64,000 bases of DNA from Acanthacorydalis orientalis (GCA_034766995.1 CM068315.1:41573818-41637817), one strand, 5' to 3'. Shown: positions 1-12,279, counted from the stretch's first letter. Notes: generated by a model from the sequence alone, not told the origin. Translations and numbers: made by a program.

Positions 1-78
1 TAATATTCATAAACGTGATAAGATAAAAAAATGTTAGTATACAAAAAACGAGATGTTAAAAGATTTAAAAAAAATATT

Positions 79-127
<49 letters not shown>

Positions 128-134
128 ATTTAAT

Positions 135-248
135 ATTGTTTAAAAGTACTATGATTTGTACACTGTTCAAGGTTTATATATATATATATACACATACATA
201 CACATATATAACCTTGAACAATGTACAAATCATAGACTTTTAAACAAT
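135..248. repeat. Long inverted repeat (hairpin) with a TA/ACAT loop
   Basis: Arms at 135-173 and 211-248 are near-perfect reverse complements; each carries a block like ATGATTTGTACA and CAAGGT/ACCTTG. The loop is a TA/CACATA microsatellite. It looks like a small palindromic element or MITE lying beyond the last visible HSD17B4 exon. A (TA)n tract lies just before it (about 82-122). Confidence 0.7.
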
Positions 249-769
249 GTAAAAAAAAACGACTATTTTTCCATATATGCGAATTATATATGATTTATTA
301 TCTAAGAAAAAGATAAGTATTTAATGAATGTCATCTCTAACAATACATTGTTCATAGAATTCAAAATAAATTCTTCAACAAAACTATTACAAAAAACACT
401 TAAAATCCATATAAAATTTTTTGTGCGATAAAATCGATTTCTAGTTGCATAAATAACTTTTTTAAATGTCAAACTTATTTTTTTATTGAGTAACATTTTT
501 TTAATAAAAAAATCTTCATAATTTCATTACGGAATTATTTCAATCACAATGGCATACTTGTAATATAAATGAATACATTCCTCTTAGATTAGAAATGTAT
601 ATAGATGTACATTTTTTTTCAAGTATTATAAAAAATGTACATCTATATACATTCACAATCATTAGATAAAATATCTCAATATCTATACTGTATCATTTTA
701 CCTCATTATATTTTAAAAACAAAAAGTAACAAACAAAAAGAGTATAATTGTCTAATACTTTACACTTAC
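249..769. other. Non-coding DNA beyond exon 7 of HSD17B4 (presumed last intron)
   Basis: AT-rich. The GTAAGT donor at 769-764 opens an intron on the minus strand here. Apart from the perfect hairpin at 594-653, nothing is recognisable. No terminal exon with a conserved C-terminus or a peroxisomal targeting tripeptide was found. Confidence 0.5.
594..653. repeat. Perfect 24-bp inverted repeat
   Basis: Arms 594-617 and 630-653 are exact reverse complements (core ATAGATGTACAT) separated by 12 bases. It lies in the probable last intron or 3' region of HSD17B4 and would form a stable hairpin in DNA or RNA. Confidence 0.7.
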
Positions 770-3033
770 CTTTAATGACCACTGTATTAGTCTCAGAAAC
801 AGACGTTTGGAAATATATTCGATTACCATCTTTCCACATTTCGGTCATCAAAGTCTCGCCAGGCATAACTGGCTTTGCGAACCGTACCTATAAATACAGT
901 ATTAGATTTACGAACAATAAAAATTCTTATATATTTCAAATAAAATAAACAACCTTATATGCTTTAAATAACGATCCATCATTGCCTGCATACTGTTCAA
1001 TTATATGTTTAATAGAAAATCCTACTGTACATAAACCATGTAATATTGGTTTCTTGTAGCCTGCCATTATGGCCATATTAGGATCTATATGTAAAGGATT
1101 TGCATCTCCTGATAATCTGTAAAGTGCAGCTTGATCTAAGGTAGTATTTTGTGTGACAACTACATCAGGTTTACGACATGGTGGGTCTACTGTTGGAATG
1201 GCTTTCGTTGAAGATCTGGGTCCTCTAAAACCACCTGCACCCACTATGAAAGTACTCAATTGACTTTTAACAACCATTTCGCCAGTTGTTGTATTATATG
1301 ATTCAGCTGTAATATAAAAAATGATTATTACTTTAATGTAATCTTCATTCATACAGAGTTAAATATTTTTTATACTTATAGTACACTAAACATTGTAGCA
1401 TAAAATTTTACCATCAATTATAATTACGGCTCCTGATCCTTTATCTAAAACATCAACAACAGTACACTGTGTATCAAGTGAACCTTCTGTTGGTAAATCA
1501 CCAACAATTTCTAAATATTGTTCTCCATGTAAAACATTAGCTGGACTTATAGAAGCATTCGGCAATGCTTCTGCAGTAATAGAACTTTGCATTACTTGTA
1601 TTAAACTAGGTAAAACAAAGAAAGAGGGAAGTGGTTTGAAATTTTCATGATTTTCATATAGGTATTGAAGATTACTTGGATTTGCAACTGATACTCCAAC
1701 TACAATAAAAAAAAAAAAGTCAATATTCATTAATATGAAAAATATATAATCATACATGGAATTTAATAAATGATTTACAAATAATTGTCTATGCTTTATC
1801 CAATTTAAAACAAATTACTTACTTCCTAAGGCATATAAGATAAGATCTCTGGATGTATAAGTAAAAGATGCACTTTCTTCTTTATTTTCAGAAGAAAACA
1901 CAGTCATTAAGGAAGCAGAAGCCTCTTGTATAGAATCAAAATGAGTCGGTTTAGACATATCAGTAACTTTTGGCCATGCATTTTTAACTTGTTCTATCGT
2001 GACAGGCATTTGTTTTGATTCACGTAATAAACTACCTTGTGATCTGATGATTTGATACTTAGCTGCCCATCCCATTGCTGAATCGATTACAACACCGTTA
2101 TCATCACAAGACTCGTGACATAAATAAGCCTGTTAAATTAAGATTATTTAAAAGAATTTAAGCTGCTACTTTTCAACAAAAATTAACTGTTTGAAATAAT
2201 TACCACTACTGGTGCTATCAATTCCGGTTTCAATTCTGCAAACATTTCAGTTGGTAAAATATCCTCTGTTAAACGACTTGCAGCTGTTGGAACGATAACG
2301 TTACAGTGTATATCGTACTTATTTCCTTCGATCGCTATCGTATTCGCAAGACCGATCAGTCCCATCTTTGCGGCACTGTAATTCGCTTGACCGAAATTAC
2401 CGTACACTCCAGCATTCGAAGATGTCATTATGATTCGACCATAACCTTGTTTTCTAAATATAGGCCATGCTGCTTGTGTTGTTTTAAAACTACCTTTCAA
2501 ATGAACTGCATGGACTAAATCTAAAAAAGTCGAATTTCATTATGTTATAAGTGTAATAAAATAATTACATTCGTATATTGATATAAACTAAAGTGAATTT
2601 TTAATATACCCCAATCTTGATCAGAAATCCTTGCAAAGCTTTTGTCTCGTAAAATACCAGCATTGTTGACTAAAATATCAACTTTTCCAAAATTATCCAA
2701 TGCAGTTTGTATAATCTTGTCTCCTTCGACAACAGAATTGTAATCGGAAACAGCTGTTCCACCTGTAATAATAAAATATTTTATGAATAACACACTTCTG
2801 GTATGAGTGTCTTGCTGACATTATATTACTAAATAAATACCTTGGCTTCGAATCTCGTTAACGACCGTATCTGCCGCATTTGTACTACTACCATCGCCAT
2901 GTCTACCGCCTCCTAGATCATTGACGACGACTTTTGCCCCCCTTGATGCAAATAACAGTGCATAAGCTCTTCCTAGACCAGCTCCAGCTCCAGTAACGAC
3001 GGCTACGCGTCCATCAAATCTTAATTCACTCAT
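770..3033 (-). CDS. HSD17B4: Peroxisomal multifunctional enzyme type 2 (D-3-hydroxyacyl-CoA dehydrogenase / enoyl-CoA hydratase 2), seven exons, last exon not found
   Basis: Catalyses the hydration and second dehydrogenation of peroxisomal beta-oxidation. Exons read on the minus strand are 3033-2841, 2762-2610, 2520-2204, 2129-1823, 1699-1412, 1306-954 and 887-770. Every junction has GT/AG ends and the reading phase is kept, giving 576 codons plus one base. Residues 1-~300 are a short-chain dehydrogenase: the cofactor loop TGAGAGLG is at 14-21, NNAG at 97-100, and catalytic Ser150, Tyr163 and Lys167 (YSAAK). From about residue 324 a hotdog-fold hydratase 2 follows, with the signature [11 protein letters not shown] at 482-492 (catalytic Asp487, His492) and HGLCTVG after it. 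The ATG at 3033 precedes [15 protein letters not shown], the normal start of the family. The last visible exon ends in a good GTAAGT donor, so a short C-terminal exon is still missing. The coding part seen leaves little room for the SCP-2 domain of the vertebrate enzyme, as expected for insect MFE-2. Confidence 0.95.
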
Positions 3034-3200
3034 TCTATTTTGATTGATAAATGTATTTTTTTTTAAAAAAAAAGTAAAATAAAATTTATTCTATAGTGAA
3101 TTAGAAGTGATCTCTTGAAGTCAGAGTTTGCATAAACAATGAATCGCCACTTAATAAAGCCGACTAATCGTAGATAAATATTTGTTACCAAGTTACAGTC
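3034..3200 (-). promoter_or_regulatory. Presumed 5' UTR/promoter side of the HSD17B4 gene
   Basis: This is the stretch directly upstream of the HSD17B4 start codon, between the ATG and the large TA microsatellite at about 3.3 kb. The only support is position: no TATA box, initiator or splice acceptor can be singled out. The ATG context is weak but acceptable. Confidence 0.3.
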
Positions 3201-3320
3201 AAGTGAAATCACAAATTATCACATAAAGTTGCCAGAGGAGTATTAAGTAACTTTTTATAGACTTATATGTAGATATATTAATATAACGTGTGTGTGTGTT
3301 TGTAAGTATATACATACATA

Positions 3321-3325
<5 letters not shown>

Positions 3326-3392
<67 letters not shown>
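3326..3392. repeat. (TA)n microsatellite
   Basis: About 33 uninterrupted TA units just upstream of HSD17B4. Further TA tracts follow at about 3502-3520 and 3652-3709, the last followed by a short GATA repeat. Confidence 0.95.
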
Positions 3393-3397
<5 letters not shown>

Positions 3398-3650
3398 GGA
3401 CTAACGGCTCTTTCTAAAATATGTTTAAATAATAGCAAATGTAGTTCTTACAGCTTCATGCAATTTTAGTGCAGAGTAAATTAACAGACTTATACTAATA
3501 TATATATATATATATATATAACTCATTTTATCTCAAAATGGCTAGAATGACTGTTTTGATGCAATAGTTTTTAATTAGTTTTGGAAATTAGATCAATAAT
3601 CTTTTACGAAAAATATTGTTTTTAAAATATTAATGCTTTTATGTCGACAA

Positions 3651-3715
<65 letters not shown>

Positions 3716-3744
3716 TTGTATAGATATAGATAGATAGATAGAAA

Positions 3745-3926
3745 GATTCAATTCAGGCTCCCATATGAAAGTATTAAAAAACACAAAAATTAAAGAAATT
3801 GTGCTATTTTTAATTTGGTATTTTAGTTTAATTCAATACTGAAATACAATAAAAAATAAAAAATAATGATTTTTTCAATTTGTGCATTTTTTTAATACTT
3901 TCATGTGGAAGCCTAAATTGAATCAT
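3745..3926. mobile_element. MITE, family Q (copy 1)
   Basis: Terminal inverted repeats of about 35 bp begin GATTCAATTCAGGCT at the left and end AGCCTAAATTGAATC at the right, each followed inward by ATGAAAGTATTAAAAA-like sequence. The interior is AT-rich and non-coding. The same termini bound a shorter copy at 15737-15853, which makes this a repeated non-autonomous DNA transposon family. Superfamily unknown. Confidence 0.75.
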
Positions 3927-3949
3927 CTATATATATATATATATACACA

Positions 3950-5930
3950 TACATTCATATGATAATCGTTGACATTACTAAAATATTTTTTATAGTAAAA
4001 TGCAATTCCCATTATTAATTTACATAAATAATTAATATGTAAAACTAATGTGTAGAAATAATAATTAAAATCTATATTTTATATTCATTATTTAAAATAA
4101 CTAGAAGTATATAATATATAAATAACGTACTACACTTGTAATAATCTGTAACAAACGAAAATTTATGCAGTAGTTATTTAAATATAAAATGTATATTTTC
4201 TAACGCAAGAGCTCGCAGTATTGTTATAAAATCGTATTTGATTTCTTAAAATAAATATTTAGAAAAGAATAAAAGTAATAAATTTATAACTCAAAATAAA
4301 TCTATTATTACCCTTTTTAAAAAAAACATTGTGAAAAGACATTTTTTTTTCAAAAATTCAATTTTTGTTAATATGGATTTTGTTCAAAAAATATGTTTAA
4401 AAAACGGATGTGAGTGCTTATGTACAAGTAAGTTATAATTTTAATGTAAGTCAAAATTATAATTAATACATTTTTGAACAATTTGATTAGAAAAAATTTT
4501 CATGATGTGTGTAAAGTGTAAATTGATTTGTGATTATTACTTCATTTTACATGTATGAAAAGTATTATATGTGGCTCTTATTATCGAATAAGTTATCCAC
4601 CTGTGGTTTATAGAAACTATATGTACTCTTCTTTTCAGATATGAGTTAAACAACCTTTTCATTTTTTTTATATCGAGTCAAATAATTAATGGTAAGCAAT
4701 GCCTGTATATAATTTCAATTAAGAAGTATTTAAAAAAGAGAAAAAGAAAGATATACTTGAATTACAAAGTGTATGAAATTAATATTGATTTTTTTTTGTC
4801 AAAAAATATCAAAATTTATTGTGAAATTTCTGAAAAATCTTCTACATATATTCGCAGAACCAATTAAAAGCCTTAGATGTTCGATTTCTGGTTTTAAGCA
4901 CTGGCTTCTGACTCGCATTCATTTCCAAATTTGAGCTCGAATCTGGATCTGACTTCGAATCCAAAACAGAACCTGAATTAGAATCCTAGCTAGAATCTGA
5001 GTCAAAATCTTAGTCTGGATTAGAGTAAACACATAAACCAAAACGAGTCATAATCTGAATTAGAATTTATATATGATTTTGTACATTTTAGTTAAATAAT
5101 TTGAATAAATGCTAAATTTGTAAGATTCATATTTTTTTTTTTATTTTCAAGAAAGCATGTCAATAAAATATATTACTTTGAAGAAATATAATTTTTGTTT
5201 ATAATGACTGAGTTAAAATATAATTTAAGAAAAATCATTAAAGTTTATAATTCCAATAATTTAAAGAAAAAAGCACTTATTTATATTATATATAATTTAA
5301 AGTTCAGTTGAATTTGTACTTAAAATTAGATTTAATATTTTCTAGACATTAACTTCGAATACTTTCAAGAAACTATTAAGTTGCTTGAGAGATTTTTAAG
5401 TTTTGCAATAAAAAGTGATATTCATTAGAATATTCGTTTATTAAAACATTTAAGTTATAAAATATTTCTTCTCGTTACAATATTTCACATTCTTTAAAAG
5501 AAATGAATATAATTAAAAGAAAAATAAAGTAATATAGTCTTGAAAGCTGGATGTGATATTATTTTAATTTTACCAATAGATAGAATTTGTATCGATTTAT
5601 ATGATCAGCTTCTTTCGTAGCATATAAAATTAGTATGCTCTTAAGAGTTTACACTGACGAGGGAGTTTAAATCATAAAAAAATAGTTGAGTGATATTCAA
5701 ACAATAAATTTAAAAAGAAGATACAAAAATGCACTCGCTCTTTTATTATCACGACACACAAAAAATATGTATACATATTTCTACCGCGCTTCATCTGACA
5801 TGCATATATATATATATATATATATACACATCAGGAGTGGGCAACTTCTTTGTTAATAAGAGAGCTACATATAATATTCTTTATATATTTTTGAATGTTC
5901 AAGAGCCACAGAAAATATTTAAAACTGTAT
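3950..5930. other. Intergenic DNA, one Ser/Asp-rich broken reading frame
   Basis: AT-rich with no host gene. At about 4850-5060 on the minus strand, a GATTC-like motif recurs and one frame reads as a Ser/Asp/Asn-rich stretch (for example DSNSGSVLDSKSDPDSSSN) interrupted by stops. It could be a decayed coding segment or a degenerate minisatellite. A short TA/CA tract is at about 5803-5828. Confidence 0.4.
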
Positions 5931-5933
5931 TTA

Positions 5934-6013
5934 TTAGGTTGGTAGAACAATAATTGCGGTCTATGATCTAAAAATTAATATACAAAACCGCAATTATTTT
6001 CCTACCGATCTAA
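5934..6013. mobile_element. 80-bp minimal mariner MITE
   Basis: Left end TTAGGTTGGTAG and right end CTACCGATCTAA flank almost nothing but the inverted repeats with AATTGCGG/CCGCAATT. The termini match those of the 560-bp mariner family elsewhere in the window. TA precedes the left end; the right-hand TA has decayed to CA. Confidence 0.8.
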
Positions 6014-6468
6014 CATAGATAATAAAAAAATACAACTATATAGTAGTCCTATTCACCAAGGAGAATGTGTTTAATTTTTACTCGTTGAAGTCTGATTGAG
6101 TCTTCATTTATGCAGTTACCGATACCGTGTTAAGTTACATTTTAAACGTATTTTTCTCAAAAATTTACACTACAACCTGTCCCGAATTTGGTTTTATTGC
6201 ATTCAGCAAGGCTTAATTAACAAAATTGTTTAGTTTTATACTTTTTTTAAGGATTATCCATAACCGTAGAGCCACATTAAACAGCAGTTTGGGCACAATG
6301 CATATGGATGTTTAAAATGACAATATGAATTAACAGTTTAAAAAAATATTCTAATATTGATTATATACTACTATAGATTATTAATAAAAAAGTTTAGAAA
6401 AAATGGCAATAAAGCCCAATATTGTCTCAGGAGTCGCATGCGGCTCGTGAGTCACAGTTTGCCTACCC

Positions 6469-6471
<3 letters not shown>

Positions 6472-6501
<30 letters not shown>
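6472..6501. repeat. (TA)n microsatellite
   Basis: About 15 TA units followed by CATACATAC-type repeats. Confidence 0.9.
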
Positions 6502-6506
<5 letters not shown>

Positions 6507-6549
6507 CATACATACTACACATACACATCTGTTCATTTGTGTAATTGAT

Positions 6550-7420
6550 TACTTATAAAAACAAAAAATCTGCTTATTATAAGAGATTAACGGTAATAAA
6601 CATTCGATCATATAAATGAACAAATAATATCTGTAAAGCTGAACATCATTCTTTGTTTAAACCTGGCACTTCGAACGGACGTCCGTTTATTTAATAAAGC
6701 TACCACACCCACGTTAGAGAAAACAAAATAGCAATTATTTTAAAAGCATTCTCGCCGTTCGCGTTCATCAAATGACATGTCGTGTAGTTTGTATGACGAT
6801 GTAATGTGTATCTTTGTATGTTTTCACACAGGCGCCACTGAGATTTTTTCATCACGAAGAAGAATATCTCATTGTGTCTAATACAATAATAATTATAATA
6901 ATATACCTGCTTATCAATTAATTGAGTGACTGATATTGAATTGGTATCACGGTATAATAAAGTGATCACCTGTAGTTCAATTTTCATACAATCTCTTAGT
7001 AAAAACTAATACTTGAGAATCGAGTAGGTTCCGAATGCAAACGTTCAGAATACATTTCAGGGTCTCAAGCTTCCATCGAAAACCAAATATGTACCTAAAT
7101 ATTTACTATCGACAATTTACGCAGCTAAAATTTACTCTGTGTCTTGGACAAGTGGTTTTTCAAAGTTTTAGAGTAATTTTTCGCGATTCTCTGCGAGGCT
7201 GCTTCTTGTAGATCGTTTTGATAAGTCTGTTTGGTACAGATATCCGATATGTTAGTATGTGGAGTATCAGGCATGAGATCTATGACAAGGTGGTAGGTTT
7301 GGAATACAGCTTGGAACTGATTGTTTCAAAAGATTTAGTGAGACGCAGACCGGAAAGCTTCTTGCAGATTAATTAGCGGAGGAGATTCATTGAGTCCACG
7401 AAGATATTTTTTGTAGATAT
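6550..7420. other. Intergenic DNA of higher complexity
   Basis: Less AT-biased than the surroundings, without long simple repeats. It includes the 14-bp palindrome AACGGACGTCCGTT near 6674. No open frame has recognisable similarity. It could be regulatory DNA or an old transposon. Confidence 0.3.

Positions 7421-7424
<4 letters not shown>

Positions 7425-7471
<47 letters not shown>
7425..7471. repeat. (TA)n microsatellite
   Basis: About 22 TA units; TA tracts also occur at about 7601-7631 and 7672-7695. Confidence 0.9.
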
Positions 7472-7473
<2 letters not shown>

Positions 7474-7572
7474 ACGGTCTATAAGAGGGTGCTTTCGAGG
7501 CCGGTCTGAAGTAACCTTAGCTGAACTGCGAGCCAGAGTTCAGCAGAGCTAGGAAAAATTCCCCTATACCTT

Positions 7573-7597
7573 TAAATGTAATATTTAATTTTATTTA

Positions 7598-7633
<36 letters not shown>

Positions 7634-7648
7634 TAAATAAATTAAACA
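7573..7648. repeat. Inverted repeat around a (TA)n core
   Basis: Arms rich in TTTAATTTTATTTAATTTA and its reverse complement flank a TA tract, so the whole stretch can fold back on itself. Confidence 0.55.
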
Positions 7649-7699
7649 TACATCAAATATTTATAAACAATTATATATATATATATATATATATATTAA

Positions 7700-8262
7700 A
7701 CGATAAAGTTAATCATTTTTTGAAATTAGTCTCTCATTATTAAATATAGTGTTGTCATTATAAAGTATAGTTTGGAGCTTTAAAAGAAAGAAGACTTATG
7801 CTCCACTTTACAAAAAAATATATGTTTTATTGTTTTTAATTGTTTTACTTTCGGAACTGTTCTTCATTTTATGTTTCTTTAGGCAACTCTTATTGTTATT
7901 TTGTTATCTTTTAAAATCATATTTGAATTTTTAGAAGAATACATGTATCAAACAGGGTTAAAATGACCCGAAGTGATAATAATAACATAAACACAAGACG
8001 AAAGTAAAAAAAATTGAACAGAAAAAAAGTAAAGTTATATGTGGTAACATAAAATGATATTCCTTTAATAATATATTCTGAAATATCTAAAAATAAATTG
8101 ATCAATAACTCTTAAAATGAAAATAGTTGAAGTAATTGAATTTTCGACGAACTAAACACAATTCATAACACATTTCATAAAATAAAATTTAAAATCATCT
8201 ACACAGGTATTCAATTTGTTTTTATACAAAATGATTTGAATGCAAAATAAACAAAAAAGTTA
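7700..8262. other. Intergenic AT-rich DNA
   Basis: No recognisable gene or repeat; low-complexity A/T runs only. Confidence 0.4.
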
Positions 8263-8813
8263 TTAGGTTGGTAGAAAAATAATTGCGGTTTATAACCTTC
8301 AAATTGAAATACATTTTTCTATCCTAGCTGTTCTAAGTGGTCCATAACTGTTTGACTAACGCGTAACTTTTGTGCAATCTCGCCAATTGTTGTGCGTGGT
8401 TCTGATTCAACAACGGTTTTAGTTGGTTGTTCTGAACTGAAGAAGAACGTCCGAGACCTTCTTCATCTCCAACGCTCTCGTTCCTAGCATGAAATTTTTA
8501 GAACCACAATTGCACCGTACTTTCCTTAACAGTACCCACACCAAAAGCAACGTTTCGAGCAGTTTCTGCTGCTTTACCACCAGTTTTAACTCATACAAAA
8601 AAATGCTGTTATTTACTTCTTTTAGATTTGTAATTCAATAGCAGAATTTGAAGCCAAATTAACAGTAAAATCAAAGTCAATGTTGCCAAAATACAGACCG
8701 AAAAATGCATTTTAAAATGATATTAATAAGAACAGGATGAAATAACTTTCACTGAAAAAAATTAAATTAGTATTTGGAAAACAAAAACCGCAATTATTTT
8801 CTTACCAATCTAA
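8263..8813 (-). mobile_element. Internally deleted mariner, 560-bp family (copy 1)
   Basis: Flanked by TA on both sides. Termini are TTAGGTTGGTAG at the left and CTTACCAATCTAA at the right. Read on the minus strand, it holds the remains of the transposase N-terminal helix-turn-helix region, with stops and frameshifts, joined directly to the 3' inverted repeat. No catalytic D,D34D domain is present. It shares its deletion structure with copies at 26389, 34075, 40956, 48291 and 51690. Confidence 0.88.
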
Positions 8814-8894
8814 TATAAAATAAGATTTTAGAGTTCTCATTAAAGATGGAGGATTACAATAATTGTTAAGTGACTAAATTGAACCACATATCAT

Positions 8895-8940
8895 AAAAAA
8901 TAATGATTTTGATCAGAAAAAAGTATGTAACTGTAAGAAT
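8895..8940 (+). repeat. Probable palindromic MITE family P arm
   Basis: Contains the family core TGATTTTGATCAGAAAAA close to the right end of the preceding mariner. It is short, so the assignment is tentative. Confidence 0.35.
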
Positions 8941-9017
8941 GTTAAAAATTATTTTGTAAAAGAGTATGAGAATGATAACTTATATTTTCTCTTTTTATTT
9001 TTTAGATAAAAACTACT

Positions 9018-9100
9018 TAAACATGTCACATGTCCGAAACAAATAGAGGAGAACAGAAACTCGATTGACCTAAAAGGAAGAAAACCACACAGATAGCGTA
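9018..9100 (+). repeat. Solo arm of hairpin element family R
   Basis: Matches the right arm of the intact hairpin at 38026-38191 in shared order: a CATGTC block, a GAAAC block, GAGAA..AGAAACTC, AAAAGGA and a closing CACCAG-like end. The left arm is not visible. Confidence 0.45.
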
Positions 9101-9104
9101 TAGA

Positions 9105-12066
9105 AAGATGTTTTATTTTCCTCGGCATGACTTTTTTTTTATTTAAGTTTTATATTAAAAAGATTGTTCTTTTACTTAAAAATTAACCTTGTTTAATTAA
9201 ATAAATGTAAAGTTTTAAATAAAATAACACTAAATTTATCTGATAAAATACATTAAAATATGTAATATGAAACAAATAAATAAAAAATAAATATTTTAAT
9301 AATGTTATCATTCAAGAATTAATATATAAATAAATAAGAACTTTTATGGTATATTTTGTATATAATATTTATATATAATAAAATTAAACTACTTCAATTT
9401 TAAATGAAATAAAAAAAACTAAAAATAAATATTTGATGACAGGGAGATTCAAATCGATTTTAGTCAATAATAATATTAACAGATTAAAAGAAAATAATAT
9501 GAAGAACAATTATAAAAGTAATGCCGTTAAAGTTGTGTTTATTATTTTATAATTGTAAAATATAAATTATTTCAATAGTATTTATACAGGAATATTAGTG
9601 TTTATTCGTCATTTTAAATGACAACTAAATTAGAGTTATTTTTACTGTAAAATGTAATAACAATCTGTTTTTATAATATAAAAATGATTTCTTTTCCTAT
9701 CTTATTAAACATAATTTATAAAGAGGAAGTTTTTGAATAACTTTAATTTATGAATCTATATTTAAAATAATTATTTGTCTCTATATCCGTAAACAGAATC
9801 AACTCGTTTATATTTCAGCGCAAAGAATTTACTTTTAGAGTCAAAGATTAAATATTTCATTTACTATCTACTTTTACCAAGAAATATGGATAATGGAAAA
9901 AGCTATTGATTCCGGAAACTTTCGTGTCACTTGTACCATACACGTAATTATTTCATTTTAATACTGATATATGTTTATGACCACGATTCCAAAAAATGAC
10001 AATTTTATATTAAATTTAATATTTGGTGAAAGAGACAAAACCGTTCAGGTTAAAACACGAAAGTGTTTTAATAGCGAAAGTTTCGATCTTTTGACCTACG
10101 TCGCCTATAAATATTTCGTTATAGACGTACTTTATTGAGACATTTTATTAAATAAATTATTTGGCCGGTTGTTCAATATCAACTGAACAGGCAACGCTGA
10201 AGATTAATATGTACACACAACAAAAGTTTCGTAGTTTTCGTCTGAAAAATGTCTTTTATTAAACACATTACTCATTTTTTTTACAGAGCAGACCTGTAAT
10301 TAATTACATAGAAGAAACTCCAATGGCGCCAATGTATCATTCTGACCTATTTACCTGTTTTTTTTTTCATACCAAGACCAACCCTAATATTGCGCGCTAA
10401 TTCGTAGTGTGTTTTTTCGGCATGTTTATGTAATTAAGGATTGGATTAGATCGTATTACGGCATTTAACTCTGAACATAATTAATTTATTCCATGCAATT
10501 TTCTAAAGGCGCTTGAATGACAGGTGTGTTGTCGCTTTATATATATATATATATATATACATACACATCATGCATACATATTTATATGTAGTTAAGTTTG
10601 TAGTTTTTATGGAAAAGTCGTTTATTTCAAGATCATTATCGAATTTAATGAAGATTAACATGGTTAAGGTTATGATTAAATATTTTATTCATTAATGGAG
10701 TTCTTTGAAGAGGTTTTTATCTTTTGTGGGCGTAATGGCGTATATTACGTATAAATAAGTACAACATGAGTTAATTAATATCGTTGCGTTTCGTTTAATG
10801 TGTTTCGGTGGTCTGTAATAGTTTTAATATTACGTTTATTAAACGTGATAAAATCAAAATGATGTAGAGACAACAAAATTCAGAATATGTCATCGTCATT
10901 TATTTTTGATAAACTTATAGGTTCTTCTTTTATATTTATTATTTAAATTTTTATTCGAAATTAAGGAGTGATTGTACAGTTTTTTCATTTTAATACTTTC
11001 ATTTTATTATTTATCTTTTATAGTCTTTTTAGTATTATTTTTGTTGTAATTTTAAAAGATTAGTATTGATAATTATTAATTTTATCAAGAAAATGAGCTA
11101 TATAAATGTGGGTTAAGAGCCAAATGCGGGTGTAGAAAATATAATAAAAACTAGTATCCAAAATAATAAAGAAGACATTTAATAGAATAGAATTTTTTAA
11201 AAAATAGTGTAATAGACAACTGAATATTTCCTGAAATCAATTTTATAATTTAATAGAAAAGAAAAACAAAAATGAATATTAGTTCTTTTTTGTACTAAAT
11301 TATATTTGATTTGAAAGAAAAGGAAAAGGATTCACAGGAAAGTTTCACAATCAATAAGAAGATCGAAAAATTATATGGTATGAAATAGATAACTTTTAAA
11401 TCTAACAAATTTATTTATTGTCTCTATAAATATCTCTTGTTCTGTATGAATTCTAGTACTGTATTTCTTGGAGGATGATGACATGATCGAAAACTACACA
11501 CTAAACATTTTTGAAAAGAAAAAAATTGTAGCTTGTGGGGTACATGAAAATGTCATTTATGGAAATGAACTTAGTCATAGTTCCAAAACTGTACTGTAAC
11601 GAGAACTGATATTTACAATTATAGTTTGTGGAACTGTTTCTAAATTCATTTATGAAGGGATCTTAAAACTTTAGTTTTTTTATTTTAACAAATTATCGTG
11701 ATTATATACCTATTCAAATCTGAAATAAATAATTAAAATGATCGCTAGACAATCAAATATTTTGGATCAGACATAAATTGTGTCGTTCGTAGAAGTATGC
11801 AATTTTTATTTGTTGTTCAGATTTTAAAATTCATACAACTGAAAAAGTAAGTCAGTATTTAATGATTCCTGTCATGAGAGAGTATAATAAAATGATTCAT
11901 ATTATACAAATTTTGTCAACGTTTCACAGACTGAAATTCAATTTTATAGCGTATATAATTTTTTATTGAACAAATAATTGTCTTTCCTAATAACTTTAAT
12001 AGCGATTGATTTTTTACTACAGTATAATATTTTGTTAAATTCAATTAAATGATTGATTGATATAAC
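9105..12066. other. Long AT-rich intergenic stretch
   Basis: No gene recognised. About 9880-10460 is of higher complexity (blocks such as GGCCGGTTGTTCAATATC and GCGCGCTAATTCG) and might contain conserved non-coding DNA. A short TA/CA tract lies at 10537-10565. The remainder is A/T-rich. Confidence 0.35.

Positions 12067-12119
<53 letters not shown>
12067..12119. repeat. (TA)n microsatellite
   Basis: About 25 TA units, uninterrupted. Confidence 0.95.
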
Positions 12120-12121
<2 letters not shown>

Positions 12122-12279
12122 TATATTTTACCAGACAAGTTAATAATATATTAAAAAACTAAATATTTTATCTATTAAACTTTTTCTGGTAAATAAAACA
12201 GATTTCCAAACGATGCCTTTTCTATTAATAGAATATATTTTAAAAGATATAACCGATCTATATTTAAACAAATAAATGT

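Noticed and set aside
527..582. Possible HSD17B4 terminal exon on the minus strand (acceptor CTAAG, 17 codons, stop, AATAAA about 40 bases on)
   Set aside because: Length would fit, but the peptide shows none of the conserved C-terminal hydratase residues and no peroxisomal targeting tripeptide, and the acceptor's pyrimidine tract is poor.
748..948. 66-codon plus-strand frame over the end of HSD17B4, and 2306-2518 over exon 3
   Set aside because: Antisense shadows of real HSD17B4 exons.
7020..7560. Possible LTR or retroelement remnant from its higher complexity
   Set aside because: No LTR pair, primer-binding site, or reverse transcriptase or protease motif could be read.
10380..10430. Similarity of CTAATTCGTAGTGTGTTT to the right end of the chimeric mariner
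   Set aside because: Only about 15 bases match and no transposon structure surrounds it; probably chance.
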